Positions 58,001 through 64,000 of a stretch of 64,000 nt of DNA are shown here, piece after piece (the stretch's first letter is position 1; every line of letters starts with the position of its first letter). The notes beneath the pieces are model-generated. The model had not been told where the DNA came from. It did not search any database and was given only the letters and a program-made list of their open reading frames with translations. The position numbers and the translations under genes are program-made. Origin of the DNA: Maniola hyperantus (lineage: Eukaryota > Arthropoda > Insecta > Lepidoptera > Nymphalidae). The stretch lies in assembly GCF_902806685.2 (NCBI RefSeq), contig NC_048554.1, forward strand, positions 6,696,001 through 6,760,000. The letters are read 5' to 3'.

Positions 58001-58088
58001 GCCCGAAGAAGACGAACAAGACAAAAGACCCACCGATTCGACCGAAAATTCCACGGATACGACCATTAGCATTCCCGTTAAGACATAA
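25018..58088 (+). CDS. SLC17-type (sialin / phosphate cotransporter-like) MFS transporter, copy 3, complete
   Basis: Nine exons: 25018-25042, 40921-41047, 45903-45993, 50430-50672, 52248-52419, 53171-53316, 53788-54008, 54810-55110 and 57882-58088 (TAA). The sum is 1533 nt, 510 aa, with all phases compatible. The first exon is only eight codons plus one base (MKLHIKLF), with CAAA before the ATG and a GTAAGT donor. It joins across a 15.9-kb intron to give FDLIPARFNVA, a usual start for this family. TM1 holds RVNMSV (Arg32). The first loop carries two N-glycosylation sequons, NDS and NDT, at residues 62-70. Further hallmarks: FNW, SSYFWGY, WGPR, ARWAPPQEKGKF, TWSLTGPL, GAIGDR, NHQDLAPNYAGTLYGIANG and a 30-residue acidic, Ser/Thr-rich cytosolic tail. 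No frame break is seen. Substrate is unknown; sialin-like anion or phosphate transport is the family expectation. The first exon is inferred from phase and motif and should be checked with RNA. Confidence 0.9.
25889..25970. repeat. 82-bp perfect hairpin with nested inner stem
   Basis: A 21-base arm at 25889-25909 (ending ATCTATCCCGG) is the exact reverse complement of 25950-25970. The 40-base loop contains a second perfect 7-bp stem, CTAGTCG (25924-25930) with CGACTAG (25940-25946). No target duplication is clear. Confidence 0.7.
26139..26893 (+). mobile_element. Decayed LINE C-terminal domain, frameshifted
   Basis: The main frame (26287-26844) reads RWDDALCADVLQELI, then ESSYWLQALPS, VRLGARIQQPHLCHCG, GHDSLAYAKSAGRFSCH and RSLVWDATCVDTLALPHV. 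This wording is known from the C-terminal part of a widespread invertebrate LINE ORF with a CxCG...H-x8-SAGR pattern. A frameshift near 26290 separates the upstream part (26139-26288). Another in the GC-rich run near 26820 separates the true end (ATKAERAKRRKYEHTTRNGH, stop 26893). The copy is non-functional. Confidence 0.7.
28344..28565 (+). repeat. SINE family 1
   Basis: Head GAGCGGTGATAGCCTATAAATCG with box B GAGTTCGATCCCGGGCACG, then a shortened body ending GGCCACCCATTTTCATTCTG. A small internal deletion removes the AATTAAAT block. Confidence 0.7.
28597..28800 (+). repeat. LINE tail (ACTAGCGACCCGCCCCGGCTTCG type)
   Basis: Starts ACTAGCGACCCGCCCCGGC and ends AATTATAATATTAGTAAGTATAG. The block at 51887-52037 is a related copy (CTAGCTGATCCACACGG to CTATAATATTAGTAG). 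This type of tail belongs to RTE-like LINEs in many insects; no coding part is present. Confidence 0.6.
29327..29518 (+). repeat. Repeat family C, internally shortened
   Basis: AAAAAACCGGCCAAGTGCG at the left, GACGGACGGACAGACGGACGG in the middle, TACTACGGAACCCTAAAAG at the right. About 90 bases of the longer copies are missing. Confidence 0.65.
29974..30197 (-). repeat. Tail-type repeat A, reverse
   Basis: ATATATAAAAGGAAAAGGTGAC with reiterated TGAC, then GGACGGATCGGGCTGAAATTTG, ending GCGAGCATAAGCTAG. A second diverged copy follows in the same orientation at 30205-30414, separated only by an AT run. Confidence 0.75.
30465..30836 (+). mobile_element. RTE-like LINE 3' end
   Basis: The plus strand encodes RAMLGVSLRD, IRNEEICRRIRVTDIAQWV, KLKWQWAGHI and later SGGAAGPWHVEVPIRDS..., with stops and frame breaks, ending in a GATGATGATGATG tail. 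This is the C-terminal part of a typical RTE ORF. A sister copy lies at 32446-32838. Confidence 0.75.
31468..31780 (+). repeat. SINE family 1, near full length
   Basis: Head CCTAGCCTAGTGGTTAAGACATC with box B GGGGTTTGACTCCGGG, body with CATGCCTGAGAGTTATCC, tail GATGGGTTAATCATGATATTT. Confidence 0.75.
32446..32838 (+). mobile_element. RTE-like LINE 3' end, second copy
   Basis: The longest surviving frame (32590-32838) reads EYIARKADRRWGQKVLEWR, then RSVKRPPTRWTDDI and DVYRLMKMMMK, matching the RTE C-terminus. The 5' part repeats RNEEIRGKTRVADIAQRV. It aligns with 30465-30836 but keeps the RRWGQKVLEW segment that the other copy has lost. Confidence 0.75.
33737..33869. mobile_element. Foldback element family D
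   Basis: Arms TATTACGCAACAGGTCAGG, then ATGGCAATCGGGG; and CCCGATTGCCACCTCAACCTGTC. The centre (CCCGCACAGCCCGCACAGC...GCGGGTGTGC) can itself pair. Same family as 19584-19718. Confidence 0.65.
36175..36516 (-). repeat. SINE family 3 (tRNA-derived head, LINE-like tail), full length
   Basis: On the minus strand the head reads CTCCCTGGCGCAGTAGTGAG with box B GGTTCGATTCCAGGCAG. A 200-base body and an end containing CTTACCACCAGGTGAGATTGC and poly-A follow. The tail block CACCTGGTGGTAAGTGAT also occurs alone at about 6808, which is a typical shared LINE/SINE end. Confidence 0.75.
37080..37516 (-). repeat. SINE family 3, split by a LINE-tail insertion
   Basis: The head (complement CAGCTGGAAATCGAACCCAGG) is at 37437-37516 and the body at about 37080-37231. 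Between them sits a type B LINE tail (37233-37432, CTAGCTGAAGCCCGCGACTTCG to CACTTTCGCATTTACG). Confidence 0.55.
38424..38690. repeat. Tandem duplication, unit about 135 bp
   Basis: Two successive blocks run from GTGCAGTTTTTTCGTAACCG to GACTCAGGGATTCGGGTATC. They differ by a few bases and a small indel (GCCGCCGCGCCGGAGC versus GCCGCCGGAGC). Related single fragments occur at 10865-10905 and near 20500-20620. Confidence 0.75.
38737..39095 (-). repeat. Near-perfect tandem duplication, unit 179-180 bp
   Basis: The unit runs from TATTATAAATAAGAACGCGTCG to GATATTACAGAGATAG. It occupies 38737-38915 and 38916-39095, with only a couple of base changes and one extra A. It derives from a type B LINE tail (reverse), whose remaining part continues to about 39215. 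Confidence 0.85.
41113..41262. mobile_element. TIR element nested in a LINE tail
   Basis: Left arm GATCTTTAGAGCGCACTCTGACTT and right arm AAGTCAAAGTGCGCTCTTTAGATC are inverted copies. The inversion continues through TTAAGAC...GTTAAAACGAGACAGA for about 60 bases. A further partial copy of the left arm follows to 41340. The block interrupts a type B LINE tail between GCCCGCGACTT and TTCGCGTAAG. Confidence 0.7.
44202..44376 (+). repeat. SINE family 2, near full length
   Basis: Head GAGCCTCAATCGGTATAGGAG (short deletion in the D-arm region), GGACTGAAAACCGAAAGGTCG, box B GACGGTTCAAACCCCGCC. The body is nearly identical to 9403-9590, with an A-rich tail. Confidence 0.8.
45561..45657. mobile_element. 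Short TIR element (AACTCCTCACGCGCC)
   Basis: Left AAATTTAACTCCTCACGCGCC and right GAGTTAAAATATGAGGAGTC are inverted. A longer relative with a larger centre is at 55158-55317, and a left-arm fragment is at about 58632-58665. Confidence 0.6.
46045..46273 (+). mobile_element. LINE 3' end, same family as 21243-21590
   Basis: The plus strand encodes MKRFASSFLIRMARVWNTLP with RSVFPANYNPGI and LKTRVNRHLLGKRVAS followed by a stop. The tail CCCATCAGGTGTGATCGTGG and an A-run follow. Only the last 60 codons of the ORF are present. Confidence 0.75.
48559..49026 (+). repeat. Repeat family C, longest copy
   Basis: From AAAAAAACCGGCAAAATGCG to GAGGTACGGAACCCTAAAAA, with an internal CAGACAGACAGAC tract and a CATATGATACCCCACTTGATA block typical of the family. 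Confidence 0.7.
52060..52175. mobile_element. Foldback element family D, G-rich centre
   Basis: Arms TATAGTCCACGACAGGTTGAG and CGACCTGTCGCGTACTATA flank a run GGGTGGGGGGTGGGGGGTGG (52101-52130) that could form a G-quadruplex. It ends about 70 bases before exon 52248 of SLC17 copy 3. Confidence 0.7.
52452..52742. mobile_element. About 290-bp TIR element in SLC17 copy 3 intron
   Basis: Left arm CCCGAGTCGGTCAAGCGGTTTGACCTCAA and right arm TTGACGTCAAGCCGCTTGACCGTCTCGG are inverted matches. Reiterated CTTGA/TCAAGC words fill the interior. No coding content. Target duplication is unclear. Confidence 0.6.
54245..54545 (+). repeat. SINE family 1
   Basis: Head TTAGCCAAGTGGTTCAGATATCC, a disrupted box B region (GAGATCCGGGATTTTCG), body with CATGCCCGAGAGTTCTCC, and a tail GATGATGATGATT. 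A tail fragment of another copy precedes it at 54148-54230. Confidence 0.65.
54590..54740 (+). repeat. SINE family 2, internally deleted head
   Basis: CTACAATAGCTCAACTGACTG joins directly to CCCCACCCGTTGTACTATTG. The anticodon-arm part is gone, while the body (GGAGAGGAAAGGGGAATATCAG) matches the other copies. Confidence 0.65.
55158..55317. mobile_element. 160-bp TIR element
   Basis: Left arm TTGAACTCCTCTCGCGCTATTTTAAC and right arm GTTAAAATGGCGCGTGAGGAGTC are inverted for about 25-30 bases. It lies only 47 bases after the donor of exon 54810-55110. Confidence 0.65.
55821..56035 (-). repeat. Tail-type repeat A, reverse
   Basis: TATATAAAAGGAAAAGGTGAC, reiterated TGAC, GGACGGATCGGGCTGAAATTTG, ending GCGAGCATAAGCTAGTG. 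Very close to 29974-30197. Confidence 0.75.
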
Positions 58089-58355
58089 ATTCTAAGTATA
58101 TTATCATTTCTTGCCATAAAAACGTGAAGTGACTTTTTTGTACCGCGCGGATGAAAAAGTAATGGAATAATTAGAGAAGTCCAATGTGAGGTTCTGAATT
58201 GCTTCTGAGAAACATATTGAGATTTATGATTCTTTACCGTACAAAAAATATCTTAGTGCATAAAAATATGTCTAAGTATTTTATAGTGATTTTACGAATT
58301 GAAATTACGTGCTTTACCTAATGACTTTTGATAAAAAATATTAAGGAAAAACAAA

Positions 58356-58361
58356 AATAAA
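58356..58361 (+). terminator. Candidate polyadenylation signal of SLC17 copy 3
   Basis: AATAAA lies about 270 bases after the copy 3 stop codon and is followed within 20 bases by a GT-rich stretch (GTTGTGTGG). This is the usual arrangement of an animal poly(A) site. No cleavage position can be proven from the sequence. Confidence 0.5.
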
Positions 58362-59950
58362 GTTGTGTGGCTAATTTATGTAACTCGCAAAGGGGCTCAT
58401 CTGTGATCAAAAAATATGCTCATTCCACATTATCGTAACATAAGTAAATAGGTACATAGTAAAATACTTAAGCACCTATTGTTTTTTTAACTTAAGTAAT
58501 TCCATTTTTATCCAGAAAATTCATAATCGTCCTGAAAAATCATATTTAGGTAGTAGCTCTTTGTGAATTCTGTTACTTCATTTCTTGTAAAATAATTTGT
58601 GTAGGAAGGTATAGTAGGTACGAACTACGAACAAAATGACTTCTCTCGCGCTATTTTAACCCTATATAAAGTAGGTAATGTAAGCATACTTACCTACTTT
58701 AAGTAGGTATAATGCCCCAAATAAAATTAGACTTCGTTAGCTAGATAAGCTAGAATTTAACTCCACCTAATTAACAAATTAATAAAGCTAGAATTTAACC
58801 TAAATCCACGCGTACGAAGTCGCGGGCATCAGCTAGTTTCCAATAAATCAACAGCAAAAGGTTTAGTGCATATTCACTATTTACCTCTTAAATGCGCGGG
58901 TGCGTCATATTTTGTAGATACTTACGTAGAACCGCGCTCACAGATGTAGACCGTACGTTCGCCGCAGTTGCATGTAACTTACAAACAGTTGGTGTGACGT
59001 AGTACGGTCAGAAGACCTTAAACCTGTGCAGTAGGTGGTTTTTCGATCTATGTGGTGAAGTGAGGAGCATCGGTGGAAGTGTATATGTCGTCGCGCATTG
59101 ATACATCAGACAACCTACCAGTTTTGTAGGTAATAGTCTATACCCAATACACAGACACACTACCGCAGCTATCGAATTTTTTATAGTGTGCGCATAACAA
59201 GTAGTCCAATCTGAAGTTGTAGCGGCAAACATGGCGGTATGCGTAGATCATAGGCTAAAAGGACTAAATACGACAGGTCCGGCTGAGATCTGTTTTAGTA
59301 CAATGTGCAGTCATAAGCCTCGTGTTCAGATTGGACTAGGTACGTGTGACTGTATACTGTAGTCACTCACGAGTTAGCGTGAACAAGTACTTAGGATTAA
59401 TTGATCAATTTGGTATTATACCTGTGTACTAAGTAGTAGGTATAATACCCATATAAATACCTGAGGTAGTTGTACTTCCAATGATAAAATTGACTCCGCT
59501 ACTGAATATTACAGCGTAGCTCTTTTATTTGAATTTTGCCATTGTTATTTCTAAAATAAGTTTATTAATAAATAAGCCTGTCAACCAGCGCATTAGTAAA
59601 GTACTAAGGAATATAAATAAATATTAATAAGTTAAGCACTTAACTAGGAGGAACAGTTTTTTTTATAATTTGTTATAAGTGAACTTAAAATATTGATTTG
59701 TTTTTTGACTGTGATGAATTTATGTGAGTAAAAATGTGCTTTGAGTATATTATAATTCAATTAAATTATTCAAAATTTTATGTCATTTTTGTTGCTAAAG
59801 CCCATTTTAAAGATATAGATCAGTTTACTGTCTATTATCGCAGACAAGACTGGCAAGATAGTTGGTTTACGTGAAAGAAAGTTTCTTTAGATATAGGTCT
59901 CGCAAGTCTTGTATTTTAAGCGACTATTAAAAACTAGCTGAACTAAACTA

Positions 59951-60099
59951 GCCGATTTCACCAAGGTCAAGCGACGTTTAATTGAGGAATAAATAAATGG
60001 ACGTAATTTTTTATACCGACGACAGTTTTTATACTAAAAACCTGCAAAATATCAAATTTATTCCCGGAAAAAGACTTATTTTACGTTGGTGAAATCGGC
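59951..60099. mobile_element. 149-bp TIR element (GCCGATTTCACCAA)
   Basis: The ends GCCGATTTCACCAAGGT and ACGTTGGTGAAATCGGC are inverted matches of 16-17 bases. Interior is AT-rich with no coding content. Confidence 0.7.
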
Positions 60100-60184
60100 C
60101 CCAAGTCTACTTTTACTAAGATTTTTTAAAGATCCCGTTGAAACTCCTGAAATGTTTTATTGAGTAAGTTTCTATGTTCTAGAG

Positions 60185-60613
60185 CAGTGGTCGTCACACT
60201 TTTTTGGTCAAGGGCCACATAGGACAATGTGAGATAGTACTGAGGGCCGTACACTTGTGAATTGTAATTACCTATGGGAAAACTAGCAATGAATGTAGGT
60301 AGATAAAAACAAAAATGTTTATTTGAGATTTTGGTTAGGTACAAAGAAAAACACATTTTATTTTAAGGTAGTTAGGCACTTAAGTAATAAATAAAAAAGT
60401 TTACAATTCACGAATTATGATGTTGCATTTTTTTACAATTTCTGCTATGTTCGCGTCTTTGGGACTACGTGAAATCCTCATGGTGTCTTTTAAATGACTG
60501 GAAATGTTGATTGCGATACTTTATCGTAGTATAATTAGTATTTTTTGTAAAATTATTTGGTATGCCGCGGGCCGCACAAATACCAGCGGCGGGCCGCAGT
60601 TTGACGACCACGG
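60185..60613. mobile_element. 429-bp hAT-type MITE with 8-bp target duplication
   Basis: TTCTAGAG at 60177-60184 is repeated at 60614-60621. The left end CAGTGGTCGTCACACT is matched by the inverted right end CCGTGGTCGTCAAACT. The CAGTGG start and the nTnnnnAn form of the duplication fit hAT elements. The subterminal GGGCCACAT and GCGGGCCGC blocks are also typical of this group. No transposase remains. Confidence 0.85.
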
Positions 60614-61377
60614 TTCTAGAGAGAACCTACATGCAAAATCTCAAATTTGTAAACCCAGCGGTTTCAGATCTATGTACTTAATAAAATATGTATTTTTATA
60701 AGACACTTAGTTTATCATTTATTTTACAGATTATTCTGAAGGTAAAGAAAACAATCAAATATCATTACAAATCATAATATGTATTTTAATAATTGTTTTA
60801 GGTACATTTAGGTACACTATCATACAATATATACAAATCTATCTGTTTACAATTTATATTATAATTTATTTTAAACCTCGTAACACATACCTACATGACA
60901 CATAGATGCTAACATTACGTATAATCCAATACACAACAATTAAAATATAAGTATTGTTAAGATTAAAATTTATAAAGTAGCTGCTGTCATAAGTCATAAC
61001 TTTAAAATACACTACATACCTACCAACTACAATAAAGTATTTTATAAGATTATTATTTAAATCCATCTGTACATAATACAATTAAGTTCGCAAATTATTT
61101 TTACGTCTTTGGAATTACATCACCAAAACAGCTCAGGTTATGGTCACATATCATATAGAAAATTTAAGGCGGGATTCACACGATACGTTAAAGTTAAACA
61201 GAAGTACTATAGTAACATTTTAGATAAGATTATCTAAATAGAATACATGAAAAATATCTACGCATGTTCTTCAATAATATTGTTAGAATTTAATACGACG
61301 ACATGCAAACTATTCATGTTATACAGTACAACTATTGCACCCTTATAGTATGTTAAAATTAATGTTGTGCAATGAGT

Positions 61378-63779
61378 TCACACGTATGACTCCGATTCCG
61401 TGTCAGATTCTGAACAAACAAGGGCTACGACGTTTTGTCCATTTTTCTCAGTACCATTGGGGGGATCCCTGTACAAGGGCGGTACAGACTTAGATCGAGA
61501 GGCCTTGTCATCTTTATTCACATGAACTGGCTGAAACTTCTTTAGAACTCTCTGGTAAACCATTTTTCTGGGTGGCACGGGTGGAGGCATGTGAGGCGGC
61601 TTTTTGCTGTTGTTATTCTGTTCTTTCTCAGACGAATAATCAGGTTGCACTGACGTCGGCGTCGCTTTATAAATGTCCGATGGAAACATGTTGTTTTTTT
61701 CTTCGTGAAAAATATCCCTTCTTCTGTTGTAAACAGATGTGTATAGTGGTTCAATGTACTGGGTTGTGTAGCAATTTTCAAAGGAATTCTCGCTCGCCGT
61801 CGATTCCGTCGAGCGACTGTGGAAGGAGTTCTGCGGCTGATATAGCGTGTCATTACTGCTGGAGTCGCTCTGTAAAATAATATTCGCTAACGATTTTGAC
61901 TGGTTCAATTTATTATTATTGTAAATGCGACCCCTGCATTTTTTGGTCTCTTCTGAATTGTTGCCGTGTATGTCGTCAATGTAAGCATAGGCGCTTTGTG
62001 AATTTCCTGCATGTTTCTCTTTGTCTCTGCTATTCACCATCGCGAGCGTTATACAATTCTTTGTACACATATGAGCGGGGTCGAACCGTCTTTTGCGGCA
62101 ACAGTTAACAACGTTTATTTCGTAGCTTCCATTACGAGTTTTGTCCGCAACGTTGCTTTGTCCGTCTTCATTAACATCTAAGCTCTTAGTCCTCGCTGCT
62201 TGACGAGTCCAGTCATTTCTAGTAAAAATAGTGGCTGCCGGTGTTGTTTTTCCATCTGCTTTATTTTGCGAGGACTCCCCTTGGTTCTTGCTCATTTGCC
62301 CATAAATTTTGTCGTTTGAACTTTGATTTACTTGATTGTTGTAGTTTGCGCTCTTTTTCTCCCATCCAGTGTAAACGCGGGAGTAATTATTCATATTAGA
62401 TAAAATATCTGCGTGAGATTGATACTGGTTTTGTCGCTGAATATTTTCTGTGAACATTGCGAGGTCATGAATATTGCTATAAACGATGTTCTCTTGACTT
62501 GATACGATATCTCGTTTACTACCAATCGTTTCTTGTTTTGATTCTAATAAATTATCCGAACTTTTTGCTCTGCTAAAGTTTTTGATGGGGACACTCTTAT
62601 CTGCTTCTTGAAATTCTGCGTACATACTGTATACTTTTGAAGTTCTAGCTGCTTTCGAGACATTGCTCCTGGGTGGTTTTTGTGGTTCCAAACCTGTTAT
62701 ATACTTCGCAGGACTCTGTGCATAAGCATCGGCTGTTGATCGTTGTACCGCAGCTTTTGAAACATAATTTCTATCATCGACACCATTCGCAATTCCTATA
62801 TTAATAGTGTTATGTACATATCTTTCACCCATGTATGGCATCGTATATAATTCTTCATTAACGGTACTGTACATTTCAGCCTTATTAGAATAAATATTTT
62901 GTTGCCGTTGCGCGATTTGAGGAAGACCATTGACATTATGATTGTCTGTAGTGTACCGTGATAGTAGTTTTTGGTCTTGCTGCAGATTGCAAGTTGGGGC
63001 TGAAAGGCTGTGTAGTATATTTCTAGGAGCTGGGCTGTTTCCTCCGTTGCTGTTTGAATCATCTTCTGAGAGTGTTAACCCTGAATCCCTGCTGAGCGAC
63101 AGTTTTTCTTTTCTTGGCGTTGATAATTCCATCGAATCAAGTGATATTCCAACTGAATGAAGGCTATCACTTTCTTCTGCTCCAGAATCGAGAAGTGCAT
63201 TAGAGGATTCAGGGCTACCATTACCGAGAAGACCAGCGATTTGTGGTCCAAACAGAGCTTCAGCTTTGACTATAAGTAGTTCAACAACCATTGGCACTGC
63301 TTTGGGAGCTTTGTCACAGGGAACGTTGGGCCAAAGTAAACTGGGCCCAACGCAGACGCCCAAATTCATGGGGCACATAAGATTGATGTTAGATTTCTTC
63401 GCGATGGCTTGCAAGAGGCACACGAAGTATGTTAACATGTTGTAATGAGATTTCGGTAGTTTTAACAATAGGGAGCGTACGGCAGCAACTTTCTCTGCTT
63501 GAGGTAAACCTAGAACCATAGAAAATTTTCATTAAAGACTTATTAGATTTCAGTGACCATCATGGTATAAAATATGATCATTATTGAGAAAGGAAGCATA
63601 ATATAAAGAAAAATCATTTGACACTTACTTAAAACCTGTAGCCAGGTGGGATATAGTTCGGCGGAGAGTAGGGGTTGCGGTAAAGCTCGGAAGAACTCCT
63701 TAACGAGTGCCGCTAGCAACAGAACTGGTGCACGGTCCAGCTCTGCGCAGCTTTCCGTCCACGGACCCAGTGTATCCAA
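61378..63779 (-). CDS. RhoGAP-domain protein, 3' two exons (5' end beyond the window)
   Basis: Two minus-strand exons join in frame: 63779-63629 (50 codons plus one base) and 63509-61378 (TGA). About 760 residues are visible. They include the second half of a RhoGAP domain, which speeds GTP hydrolysis by Rho-family GTPases. Seen: ALVKEFFRALPQPLLS, ELYPTWLQVL, LLKLPKSHYNMLTYF and MNLGVCVGPSLLWP, with the conserved Lys and Asn of the fold. The arginine-finger exon (GIFR type) is not in the window. The wording of the domain resembles the ARHGAP20/TAGAP group, but that assignment is tentative. The rest is a long, low-complexity tail rich in Asn, Ser and Gln with many Tyr. Near the end are PPPVPPRK (SH3-ligand type) and a final ESYV, which fits a class I PDZ ligand. 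A cysteine-rich patch (CCRKRRFDPAHMCTKNC) lies mid-tail. The ATG at 63519 is not the real start, because an acceptor lies at 63510. Confidence 0.88.
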
Positions 63780-64000
63780 CTGCAAACGATTAAAATTCAT
63801 ATTAAGAAACTTCTTCTGAAGAGTAAGAGAAAAAGGTAATGTGGTAAAAATCTGATTAGTAAATGTGGGTAGCCAGGATGTGAAATAGATTAGAATGAAG
63901 AATTGGTTAACGATATTATGGAAAAAACAACGGTCACACACCCAGGCCTCCAAAAGGCTCTGCTGGAGTACGATTTGCAGAGAAAAATAAAACGTCAAAT

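Larger units (their letters stand above)
58089..61377. other. 3' region between SLC17 copy 3 and the RhoGAP gene
   Basis: The two genes converge here. It includes the copy 3 poly(A) signal, a fragment of the AACTCCTCACGCGCC element (58632-58665), a LINE-tail end (58795-58840), a mixed-composition block at 58890-59340 with inverted TAGTCCAATCTGAA words, and two TIR elements (59951-60099, 60185-60613). The stretch 60640-61377 is AT-rich and may include the RhoGAP 3' UTR. Confidence 0.5.

Noticed and set aside
63540..63998. Minus-strand open frame reading through the RhoGAP exon toward the right edge, including QIVLQQSLLEAW near 63940-63998 as an upstream exon
   Set aside because: Acceptor at 63780-63781 and donor at 63628 fit the domain. 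The upstream wording does not match the arginine-finger part of RhoGAP and no clean acceptor is visible.

Overview
The window looks like nuclear DNA of a lepidopteran insect. The genes are split by GT-AG introns and carry insect-type protein families. The spaces between exons are filled with repeats typical of moths and butterflies: tRNA-derived SINEs, RTE-like and other LINE tails, and many short inverted-repeat elements. Short TAGGTA/TACCTA words also recur throughout. The order is inferred from repeat and gene character, not from a database match.

Layout. Four protein-coding genes lie on the plus strand and one on the minus strand. (1) 1229-2989: the 3' four exons of an SLC17-type (sialin / inorganic phosphate cotransporter-like) transporter whose 5' end lies before the window. 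(2) 4756-10067: a second, strongly divergent SLC17-type gene. I could assemble it as 11 exons (473 aa) with every splice phase consistent. (3) 12587-19309: arginyl-tRNA--protein transferase (ATE1), 8 exons, 489 aa, apparently complete. (4) 25018-58088: a third SLC17-type gene, 9 exons, 510 aa, with a 25-nt first coding exon and a 15.9-kb first intron. (5) 61378-63779, minus strand: the last two coding exons of a RhoGAP-domain protein with a long low-complexity C-terminal tail, a proline-rich SH3-ligand-like motif and a C-terminal PDZ-ligand-like motif. Its 5' exons lie beyond the right edge.

The three transporters form a same-strand cluster that is interrupted by ATE1. Copies 1 and 3 are close relatives. 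Copy 2 keeps the fold-level pattern but has lost several family hallmark residues. The copies share some intron positions and differ at others, so the locus records both tandem duplication and intron loss or gain. ATE1 is a protein N-end-rule (Arg/N-degron) enzyme and probably sits here by chance, with no functional link to the transporters. The RhoGAP gene is also unrelated.

Most remaining sequence is repeat. It includes a 5'-truncated LINE with a recognisable reverse transcriptase (22880-24034), fragments of at least three other LINE types, three tRNA-derived SINE families, several tail-type repeats present in many copies, and about ten families of short TIR or foldback elements. Two of these TIR families show perfect 8-bp target-site duplications. 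I found no CRISPR array, rRNA gene or convincing functional tRNA gene, and nothing that looks like a new defence or biosynthetic system. The most interesting points are the divergent transporter, the stop-free 84-nt ATE1 intron, the TE-derived splice acceptor in copy 2, and the mobile-element structures with exact target duplications.
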